Assembly (NCBI GenBank): GCA_013360745.1
Contig: JABWBA010000027.1
Location: 1 to 38,619, forward strand
Direction of reading: 5' to 3'
DNA from: Chthonomonadales bacterium
GTDB taxonomy: Bacteria > Armatimonadota > Chthonomonadetes > Chthonomonadales > CAJBBX01
Length of the DNA stretch: 38,619 bases
Shown here: one piece after another, positions 32,182 through 38,619 of the stretch
How positions within the stretch are numbered: the first letter of the stretch is position 1
How the letters are laid out: every line of letters begins with the position of its first letter
The notes under the pieces: model-generated
Database searches by the model: none
Seen by the model: the letters and a program-made list of their open reading frames with translations, nothing else
Told to the model about the DNA's origin: nothing
Made by a program: the position numbers and the translations under genes

Positions 32182-35100
32182 CGGGACACCATCACATCCG
32201 GAGGCGCGAGGAGACCCATCGGCCACAGCACGTACCCCTCGCTGTAGGCGTCTCCTTCGGTCATCCAGTTGCCAGGACCATAGGCGGCCGCACTCATCGG
32301 ACGCTGATGGAGCGGGCCGAACGTATTCCTGCGCGTCAGATAGAGGTGGAGATCGAAGCCCCCATCCGCCTGAGCGCCGGGCGGAAGACCGGTCTCATAG
32401 GGCTCCCACGCGAGCAGCCGATCTGGTGCGGTACCGTCGACAAAGGCGGGATCCTGCGCGAGATCGGCGGTACGAGGCAGAGGCGCTCCGCGCGGCAGGA
32501 CAAAGCCGCAGGCCGCCGACAAGGATGGCGTTCTGATGCTGGACGCAGCCCTACCCTCGGGCAGGGGGATTTCCAGACTGATCGCTCCGCCGTAGAAGGG
32601 TAGCCCCTGAGCCGTGAGGTCGCCGACGGCAAGCGTCTGCGGCAACGGCCCGATCGCGCATCGGCTGCCAACAACCTCTACGCCGAACTCCCCGATCACG
32701 TAGATGGCTTCGAGACCGATGCCGGCGTGGTACCGTGTCGTGACGGTCACGTCGTTAGGCCCCTCACGCAGCAGGCCCGGAGGGATCCGAACCGGAACGA
32801 AACAGATATCCACCCACGTCCCATCGACGTCGTCCAGCGGAAGAACGGTACCGTTGACCGCGACCGAATGGACCGAAGCTGGCTCGATGACCAGCGCGAT
32901 TCGCCCCGTCGGCGCAGCGCGCACGTCGAACTGATAGAGCGTCTCCACCTCGCTGAGGATCGCATGGCCGGATTTGCCCACAAACCACGGCTGCAGCATC
33001 TCGCCGCCCCGCGCCTCCAGACTGAGGGAGCCGCGGACCTGACGATCGGCCCGCAGAACGTCCATCCGGGTCGACCAGTCGCCGCCCGGGTATCGCCATT
33101 GGACCATATCGAGCACGCAGGTGTTGGGCTCAGAGAGCCGATATCGGAACGGTCCTTCGATGGCGATCCGCCCCGGGCCCGTCTCAGCTCCCTGCCCTGC
33201 CCGCGGGTTCGGCGGCTCCGTCGGCTTCGCCCCGACTGCGCCCCCATACACGAGGATCATCGTTTCGCCCGCGGCCAGCTGGAGCGGCGTCTCGATCCAG
33301 GCGCCGTCGATCTGGGCCTCGACCCCCTCGATCTCGCCCCGGAGGCAGTCCCATCGCGCAACCGGACCCCGCGCCACGACGCGCAGCCGCGCCGACGGCG
33401 TTCCGTTCTCGCGGTCCGTATTCAGCGCCATCAGGTACGTCCGTCCCTCGGAATCCCGCCTGAGCTGCACGTACACTGAGGTCACCGACCCGCCCGAAGC
33501 GGCATCAAGGACCTCCACAGTGCGCCCCACGGCTCGCTCGCAGGCTGCGATGGCCATGGTCCGCTCCCACGGAGTCGCCACCGCGCCCGCAGCCAACCGG
33601 GACGGCGCATCGGAAGGCGCTGCATCGAGATAGGCCGGAGGCGGTCCGACAACGACCACAGCGCCTCCGCGCGCTGCGAAGCGCTCGAGCAGGGCCAGCG
33701 TGCTGGAACGGATGGTATCGAGGCCGCCGACCACCACTCCCCGATAGGAGGCCTTGCCAACGCGGAGCGTCCCATCGTCCTCAACGATCGCCCGTTCCGC
33801 GAGCATCCCCTCATCGCCGTAGTCGAAGTCGATCTGGGCGCCTTGAAGCCATCCGAAGAGTTCGGCATATCGTTCTTCGAGCCTCTGAATGCCGGCGTCT
33901 CGTGCGCTCAGGAACCCCGACCAGCCGGTATGCACCCGCGCCCAGACGCTCTCCACGGGGTTCAGAACGAGCAGATCGCGGACGCGATCGCCTTGATCCA
34001 TGAGCAGGCCCATCCGCGCAAACGCGGTCTCGACATGGCGATACGCCCTCCACCACGCCGATTGGTGGAAGATCGAGGCCGGGAAGTCCCGTTTGGCCTC
34101 GCCCTCCATGGTGTACCACGAGAGGTGATGGCATCGGACGTTGACGCCGAAGAGGGTCTGCCAGGCGCCGACGTCCCGATGTCCTCGAAACGGCATCTGC
34201 CAGCCAGTGCAGCCGTAGAGCTCCGACAATAGCCGGCGACGCCCGAGCTGCCGCGCCGCGCTCTGCAGCTGCTTGGCCACCCAGTAGGCCCGATTGCCCT
34301 CGGTGAGCAGGTCGATGCCCGGCACATCCATGTGCTCGTAACACCGCATGACCGAGCCGCACATCGCCGTCTGGGCGGCGAGACTGTCTTCGTGCAGGAC
34401 GTGCCCGGTCACGAGGACGCGATGGTCCCGGCACCATCGGGCGTACGGGCGCATGAACCCTTCGAGAAAGAGCCGCATCAGGATCTCGACGAACCGCCAT
34501 CGGATCGGAGAGACCGGTTCGCCGTCACGAAGGAGGAAGAGCTCCGGCAGATGGTCGAGGAGGTCGACGCCGAATGCCTCCTGGTATCGGCGCGGCAGGG
34601 CGTCGGTCCACGGAACCTGGCGCTCCGAACGCTCGCCGTCGCCGCCAAACGGGTCCATCAACGCCCCTCGATGGGGCTCATCGGTGAAGATGCCCCGTAT
34701 ACTCCTCCCGAGTCGATCGCCGCATGCCTCGGCATAACGGGCATGGGTCCGTTCCAGGAACCGCTCGGTTGCCTCCGGATTCATCGTGTCGACATAGGTC
34801 TGGCCGTTGTAGAACGAGCGCTGTTCCATCTCCACGATCCGGAACCAGAGAACCGTGCGATCAGGCTCCGCTGGCGTTTCCTCTCTTCCGGTGAGGCGTC
34901 GAACCTCGCGGACGGTGTGTCCATCACGGATTCCGCTGAAGACCGCCAGGGCATCCTCGGGCCATGCGGACCGGCCGGACGCCGCCTCCTCCATCCGCAG
35001 GAAGCGCATCCGGAAGGCGGGGTTTTCGGTGACCATCCCGCCCGCCGTCCCGCTCGGCCAGCGGTCCTCATCGTAGAGCCAGGCCTCCATGCCCAGCCCC

Positions 35101-35333
35101 TCCGCCCTGTCGGCGCACGCGTTGATCAAGTCCAGCCACTCCCGGCCGAGATACTCCGTGGCCAGACCGGTACGGGAATGCATGAAGAACCCCCCCATAC
35201 CCATGGCCTTGAGGACCTCCACCTGGCGGAGGAGCTCCGCTCGGTTCAGCCGTCCGTTCCACGACCAGAACGGCAGGCCGCGATAGGCTGCGGGAGGATC
35301 GAGGAAGAGCGTTGGGAGAGGGGGGGTTGGCAT
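32178..35333 (-). CDS. GH106-like (alpha-L-rhamnosidase type) glycoside hydrolase
   Basis: 1051 residues from ATG 35333, which has AAGG nine bases upstream; ATG 35348 and a start at 35381 are in frame but lack a site. The N-terminal barrel has the GH106 hallmarks: RGLPFWSWNGRLNRAELLRQ, GMGGFFMHSRTGLATEYLG, GLEAWLYDEDRWPSGTAGG-like sequence (actual text GMEAWLYDEDRWPSG), RGIFTDEPHRG and LLSELYGCTGW with candidate acidic residues. Long beta-sandwich domains follow, including a C-terminal sugar-binding-like region. Known members of the family cleave alpha-L-rhamnosides from pectin-type glycans. No signal peptide is evident, so it may act in the cytoplasm on imported oligosaccharides. It is coupled to the secreted nucleotidase downstream and divergent from the beta-helix gene. 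Confidence 0.85.
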   Translation of the reverse strand: MPTPPLPTLFLDPPAAYRGLPFWSWNGRLNRAELLRQVEVLKAMGMGGFFMHSRTGLATEYLGREWLDLINACADRAEGLGMEAWLYDEDRWPSGTAGGMVTENPAFRMRFLRMEEAASGRSAWPEDALAVFSGIRDGHTVREVRRLTGREETPAEPDRTVLWFRIVEMEQRSFYNGQTYVDTMNPEATERFLERTHARYAEACGDRLGRSIRGIFTDEPHRGALMDPFGGDGERSERQVPWTDALPRRYQEAFGVDLLDHLPELFLLRDGEPVSPIRWRFVEILMRLFLEGFMRPYARWCRDHRVLVTGHVLHEDSLAAQTAMCGSVMRCYEHMDVPGIDLLTEGNRAYWVAKQLQSAARQLGRRRLLSELYGCTGWQMPFRGHRDVGAWQTLFGVNVRCHHLSWYTMEGEAKRDFPASIFHQSAWWRAYRHVETAFARMGLLMDQGDRVRDLLVLNPVESVWARVHTGWSGFLSARDAGIQRLEERYAELFGWLQGAQIDFDYGDEGMLAERAIVEDDGTLRVGKASYRGVVVGGLDTIRSSTLALLERFAARGGAVVVVGPPPAYLDAAPSDAPSRLAAGAVATPWERTMAIAACERAVGRTVEVLDAASGGSVTSVYVQLRRDSEGRTYLMALNTDRENGTPSARLRVVARGPVARWDCLRGEIEGVEAQIDGAWIETPLQLAAGETMILVYGGAVGAKPTEPPNPRAGQGAETGPGRIAIEGPFRYRLSEPNTCVLDMVQWRYPGGDWSTRMDVLRADRQVRGSLSLEARGGEMLQPWFVGKSGHAILSEVETLYQFDVRAAPTGRIALVIEPASVHSVAVNGTVLPLDDVDGTWVDICFVPVRIPPGLLREGPNDVTVTTRYHAGIGLEAIYVIGEFGVEVVGSRCAIGPLPQTLAVGDLTAQGLPFYGGAISLEIPLPEGRAASSIRTPSLSAACGFVLPRGAPLPRTADLAQDPAFVDGTAPDRLLAWEPYETGLPPGAQADGGFDLHLYLTRRNTFGPLHQRPMSAAAYGPGNWMTEGDAYSEGYVLWPMGLLAPPDVMVSR

Positions 35334-35467
35334 CGTACCGGCCTTCATTAGGGAATCAGGACGTTGTACCCTATCCTGCACTCCGACGGACCGGGTGCAG
35401 GGATCGGATCCGCCGACGCCGAAGGTTCGTTCGGTCGAACCGGATCGGACGTGATCGGAGGACGTGG

Positions 35468-37261
35468 ATGTTCATCGGATGTCTTGCCCCACTGCTCGTG
35501 GCCGGACCTGCCCACACTCCTCCGCCCCGCGTGTTCCGGGTCGAGGCCGAGGGCAAGGGAGACGCGTCGGCGGCGATACGCTCCGCCATCGCGCGAGCCA
35601 GCGATTCGGGTCCGGGCGCCGTTGTCGAACTCGGCCCCGGAACGTTTCGCGTGTCCGCGCCGACCCCGCGAGCCTATTGCTTCTCCGTCGCCGGCGCCCG
35701 AGGCCTGACCATCCGAGGGCAAGGGCGTGCGACGCGCCTTGTGGTAACGGAGCCCGACGCGGGCCTCTTTCTCATCAGTGACGGCTCGGACGTAGCCCTT
35801 ACCGACCTGTCGGTCGACTACGATCCCCTGCCCTTTACTCAGGGCGTCGTCCGGCAGGTCAGCGTCGAGGAGGGCTGGTTCGATCTGGAGATCGACCCGG
35901 GATATTCCACCCCCGACAGTCGGAACTTCGTCGAAGCCGCCGAGCCCTATGGGAAATGGGGGATGATCATCGATCCCAGGCTGAGGCGCATCCGGTCGGG
36001 TACGAGCGATCACTTCATGACGCCCCGCTGGGAGCGGCGAAGCGGACGAACGTGGCGGTTCTTTACCAACGGGGAGCACTACCGCCTCGCGCTGCGCGAC
36101 ATGCGCCCGGGCGATCGCTATGTCCACCTCGCGCGGGGATACGGCGGGGCCGTGCTGGCCCAGGGCTGCGATGGCATCCGTATCGAGAACGTGACCGTCC
36201 ACGCCTCCCCGGGCCTGGCCGTAGGGCTGGTCGGCAATCGCGGTTCCATCCGCGTCCGCCGACTACAGGTCCGGTTCCCGGCAGGTCACGACAGGCTTCT
36301 CACGACCAACGCCGATGGCGTCCACTGCCAGCAGAACCGATCGGGGCCGATCATCGAAGCCTGTCATTTCGAGGGGATGGCCGACGACGCCATCAACATC
36401 TATGCACCGCCCAACATCCTGCTGGAACGTCGGACTCCCACGGAATGGCTGCTCAGCGCCGGATGTCGGATCGTTCAGGGCGATCGGCTTCAGGTTCTCG
36501 ACCCGCGGTCGGGCCGCGTCCGCGGCCTCGTCCGGGCGACGAACGTAGCCCTCGCGGGTGATCGATACCGGGTCACTCTGGACCATGCACTCGACGGAGC
36601 CGTGGCCGGACCCGACCATCGGACGGGGGATACGCTGTACAACCTCGACGCGTGCGGCGCCGGATTCCGGATCATCGGGAACGAGATGATCGGCCATAGG
36701 CGCTACGGCTGCCTCCTCCGGGCTCCCGATGGGCTGGTGGAGGGGAACACATTCGCGGACACGACCGGCGCAGGACTGGCGATCCTCAACGAGCCCGACT
36801 GGCCGGAGGGACCGATGCCGGGAGCGATCACCGTCCGGAACAACCGCTTCCTGCGGGGCGGGACCTGCCGCGGCTACGCCGACGGAGCGCATGGGCAGAT
36901 CCTCGTCCGGTCCACGGCTCTGGGGAACAGTACCGCAAGCGAGGCCGGTATCGACGGGATCGTGATCGCAGGAAACGCGTTTGAGGGGTATCTCGGCGTG
37001 GCGGTCCGGTTGGAGGCTGTTCGGCACGTGAGCATCCGGGACAATCGCTTTCGTGGAGGACGGTACGCGATGGTCCGCGGAGCTCCGATCATCGAGCTCA
37101 TCGGAACCTCAGAGGCTGTTCTGACGGGTAATACGCTAACGGATCGCAGGGCGGAGGTTGCCTGCGGCGTGCTCGTCGTCGGCGCAGGGGCGACAGTTGA
37201 GGTTGCGGAACAGACGACGAGCCTTCGCCCCGGCATCGAAGCGGTCGTGCGGCGTCCATAA
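35468..37261 (+). CDS. Right-handed parallel beta-helix protein, pectate-lyase/GH110-like
   Basis: 597 residues from ATG 35468, with GGAGG six bases upstream. A short hydrophobic N-terminus (MFIGCLAPLLVAGPAHT) looks like a signal peptide. GDASAAIRSAIARA and VVELGPGTFRVS are the usual N-terminal cap of Pectate_lyase_3 proteins. The helix coils follow with repeated GLTIRGQG, DVALTDLSVDYD, GIRIENVTVHASPG and GPIIEACHFEGMADDAINIY. The last, with NADGVHC before it, resembles the active-site coils of GH110 alpha-1,3-galactosidases, where paired Asp residues act. The C-terminal coils (GIVIAGNAFEGYLGVAVRLE, HVSIRDNRFRGG) complete the solenoid. Exact specificity is unknown; it likely acts on extracellular glycans beside the neighbouring hydrolases. 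A DUF1080 gene follows 75 bases later. Confidence 0.85.
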   Translation: MFIGCLAPLLVAGPAHTPPPRVFRVEAEGKGDASAAIRSAIARASDSGPGAVVELGPGTFRVSAPTPRAYCFSVAGARGLTIRGQGRATRLVVTEPDAGLFLISDGSDVALTDLSVDYDPLPFTQGVVRQVSVEEGWFDLEIDPGYSTPDSRNFVEAAEPYGKWGMIIDPRLRRIRSGTSDHFMTPRWERRSGRTWRFFTNGEHYRLALRDMRPGDRYVHLARGYGGAVLAQGCDGIRIENVTVHASPGLAVGLVGNRGSIRVRRLQVRFPAGHDRLLTTNADGVHCQQNRSGPIIEACHFEGMADDAINIYAPPNILLERRTPTEWLLSAGCRIVQGDRLQVLDPRSGRVRGLVRATNVALAGDRYRVTLDHALDGAVAGPDHRTGDTLYNLDACGAGFRIIGNEMIGHRRYGCLLRAPDGLVEGNTFADTTGAGLAILNEPDWPEGPMPGAITVRNNRFLRGGTCRGYADGAHGQILVRSTALGNSTASEAGIDGIVIAGNAFEGYLGVAVRLEAVRHVSIRDNRFRGGRYAMVRGAPIIELIGTSEAVLTGNTLTDRRAEVACGVLVVGAGATVEVAEQTTSLRPGIEAVVRRP

Positions 37262-37336
37262 TATCCGGATGGGCGCGCTCCCTGTCGCCCCTACACTGAG
37301 CCTTCTGCGGCTCACGAAAGAGAGGATCCATCGAAT

Positions 37337-38026
37337 ATGTACGTGCTTGCCGTTGTTGCGGCCGGATTGGGACTGGCGTTCGGCGCTCCGGTCCAGGGGC
37401 AGAAGCCGACCGAACTGGCGCTGTTCACCGGCGCCCAGGAGGATCTAGCGGCGAACTGGGTCCGTCGGGGAACCGATCAAGCCGCCGCGTGGAAGGTGGA
37501 GAACAGCGCGATGATCGTGGGGGGAGGCGATATCGCCACCCGTGCGACGTTCAGCGATTTCCATCTCCACATCGAGTTCCGCACGCCGAACATGCCCAAT
37601 GCGAAAGGGCAGGCGAAGGGCAACAGCGGGATCGGACTCCTCGGGCGCTACGAGATCCAGGTTCTGGATTCCTACGGCATCGAACCGCCGGGTACTGGCG
37701 ACTGCGGTTCCGTCTACGGACAGGCGGCCGCGTTGACCAACGCCTGCAAGCCGCCGATGGAATGGCAGACCTACGAGATCATCTTTCGGGCTCCGCGCCT
37801 GGGCGACGATGGAGCCATGCTCGCCAAACCGATCGTCACCGTCATTCAGAACGGCGTGGTGGTCCAGAACAACGTCGTCCTCGAAGCGATGACGGGCATC
37901 CAGTCCGCGGCTGAGCGTCAGATCTCGAAGACCGGGCCGATCGTGCTGCAGGACCATGGCAATCGGGTGGAGTACCGAAATATCCGCATTCGCGCCTTGC
38001 CGGCAAAGGGAGCGGACAAATACTGA
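37337..38026 (+). CDS. DUF1080 protein (3-keto-disaccharide hydrolase family)
   Basis: 229 residues from ATG 37337 with GAGAGG upstream. The signal peptide is MYVLAVVAAGLGLAFGAP. The concanavalin-like DUF1080 fold is visible from AANWVRRGTDQAAAWKVENS, through FSDFHLHIEFRTP, GNSGIGLLGRYEIQVLDSYG and WQTYEIIFRAPRL, to GPIVLQDHGNRVEYRNIRIR. The motifs YEIQVLDS and LQDHG...EYRNI are diagnostic. Some members of the family hydrolyse 3-keto-glycosides; others have no tested activity. It is typical of Planctomycetes and Armatimonadota. Placed after the beta-helix gene on the same strand, it may belong to the same glycan-use locus. A hairpin ends it. Confidence 0.94.
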   Translation: MYVLAVVAAGLGLAFGAPVQGQKPTELALFTGAQEDLAANWVRRGTDQAAAWKVENSAMIVGGGDIATRATFSDFHLHIEFRTPNMPNAKGQAKGNSGIGLLGRYEIQVLDSYGIEPPGTGDCGSVYGQAAALTNACKPPMEWQTYEIIFRAPRLGDDGAMLAKPIVTVIQNGVVVQNNVVLEAMTGIQSAAERQISKTGPIVLQDHGNRVEYRNIRIRALPAKGADKY

Positions 38027-38096
38027 GCGTCGGCCTTCGAGGCATGGCCGCGCATTGCGGTTGGCGGTCCGGCCAGCGACGATGGATCGCGGATCA

Positions 38097-38124
38097 GGGC
38101 CGTCGCACTGGAGTGTGACGGCCC
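38097..38124. terminator. Hairpin terminator between convergent genes
   Basis: GGGCCGTCGCAC and GTGTGACGGCCC form a 12-bp stem with one G-T wobble around the loop TGGA. It lies in the 115-base gap between the DUF1080 gene and the minus-strand small protein gene. No T-run. Confidence 0.65.
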
Positions 38125-38141
38125 GTTGCGCGATGGGATGA

Positions 38142-38315
38142 CTATACCGTCGGTTCGGCCATAGGCGCGGAGTTCTCCGTCGGCGGCGCCTTGGGTCCTC
38201 CGGTCGGCCTCGGATTATCCCGCACGTTCATCCAATACATCCCGCCGCCGATGCAGAGGGCCAGGATTGCGACGATGATGACAATCACAACGGGCAGGGG
38301 TAGGTCTCGCTTCAC
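38142..38315 (-). CDS. Small single-pass membrane protein downstream of a DUF1559 gene
   Basis: 57 residues from GTG 38315, preceded by GGGAGG at a spacing of about nine. One transmembrane helix (LPVVIVIIVAILALCIGGGM) follows a short positive N-terminus (VKRD), and the tail is Pro-rich (NPRPTGGPKAPPTEN). It lies 63 bases after the end of the DUF1559 gene on the same strand. From memory, such short proteins commonly follow DUF1559 pseudopilin genes in these phyla; their function is unknown. Confidence 0.75.
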   Translation of the reverse strand: MKRDLPLPVVIVIIVAILALCIGGGMYWMNVRDNPRPTGGPKAPPTENSAPMAEPTV

Positions 38316-38378
38316 GTTACACGTCCTCCCAGGAGATGCCGGTGCGCTGCCTGGATCGCGCACCGGCGCAGGACTATT

Positions 38379-38619
38379 CTACCAGTCGACGTTGGGGCGG
38401 AACAACCACGCATGGCAGCCATCCCACCAGTAGGATCCCGGGACGCCGTTGGCGTCGTAGCCGGTGTACGGGTCGGTGTTGCCGTCCGTATTTTCTGGCG
38501 TGATGGCCGCGCCGAGACGTCGCCATTTCGCAGAGCCGTCCGCAGCGACGAAGTTCGCACCGCCGGTGTGCACCCACATCGTCCCCGATGGCGTGAACAT
38601 CGCGCTGCGTCCGCCGGTG
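38379..38619 (-). CDS. DUF1559 (H-X9-DG) pseudopilin-like protein, C-terminal part
   Basis: Only the last 79 codons are in the window; the gene starts beyond 38619. The text GGRSAMFTPSGTMWV, then HTGGANFVAADGSAKW, shows the H-x9-DG motif that defines the C-terminus of type II secretion-like pseudopilins of the DUF1559/SBP_bac_10 group, abundant in Planctomycetes and Armatimonadota. The final stretch (ENTDGNTDPYTGYDANGVPG, then SYWWDGCHAWLFRP) is typical of the armatimonad type. The N-terminal type IV pilin-like helix, which would confirm it, is outside the window. Confidence 0.88.
   Translation of the reverse strand, partial: TGGRSAMFTPSGTMWVHTGGANFVAADGSAKWRRLGAAITPENTDGNTDPYTGYDANGVPGSYWWDGCHAWLFRPNVDW

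Overview
The window looks like a chromosomal contig of a GC-rich bacterium, by eye about 60-65% G+C, most likely from Armatimonadota or a planctomycete-like lineage. The evidence is a bacterial topoisomerase VI pair, a DUF1800/DUF1501 pair, a PEP-CTERM protein, a DUF1559 (H-X9-DG) pseudopilin tail, a DUF1080 protein and several large carbohydrate-active enzymes. This placement is inference from family content; there is no rRNA to fix it.

Layout. (1) 1-620: the tail of a chemoreceptor, then cheW. (2) 705-3970, minus strand: top6B then top6A, separated by an inverted array of TCATTGG heptamers that reaches the stop of one gene and the start of the other. (3) 4219-7018: a secreted DUF1800 lipoprotein and a Tat-exported DUF1501 protein in an operon. 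(4) 7131-8566: simple repeats, a methyltransferase with a strong promoter, then tRNA-Leu(UAG) and tRNA-Gly(GCC). (5) 8590-18218: an accessory region starting directly after tRNA-Gly. Minus-strand genes for small secreted or membrane proteins, a CsgG/TolB-like protein, a polytopic membrane protein and a caspase-like lipoprotein interrupted by one in-frame amber codon are followed on the plus strand by a gene fragment, a DUF4143 ATPase and a Phd/VapC module. VapC is cut off exactly where a truncated Ser/Thr kinase start begins on the other strand, which marks a rearrangement scar. (6) 18243-24689: eight YGCCTCT heptamers, a large secreted glycoside hydrolase with a LamG domain nested in its barrel, a divergent GAF-GAF histidine kinase with a cysteine cluster, and a DegT-type aminotransferase. 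(7) 25082-30165: a PEP-CTERM protein with its own promoter and terminator, then an operon of a YncE-propeller/phosphoesterase fusion, a PHP-type histidinol-phosphatase-like enzyme and an SRAP (YedK/HMCES) protein. (8) 30211-38026: a deleted remnant of an NPCBM/glycoside-hydrolase gene, a secreted 5'-nucleotidase translationally coupled to a GH106-like enzyme, a divergent beta-helix protein and a DUF1080 protein. (9) 38142-38619, minus strand: a small membrane protein behind the end of a DUF1559 protein.

Functionally the backbone suits a polysaccharide-degrading heterotroph. Regions 6 and 8 hold secreted or predicted sugar-active enzymes, and region 7 holds phosphatase functions. The accessory region is the least explained part: most of its products are exported or membrane-bound, it carries a toxin-antitoxin remnant, and several of its genes are broken, so it looks like a decaying mobile or recombinational island. 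Heptamer or decamer tandem arrays occur at three places, two of them next to gene boundaries or breakpoints.
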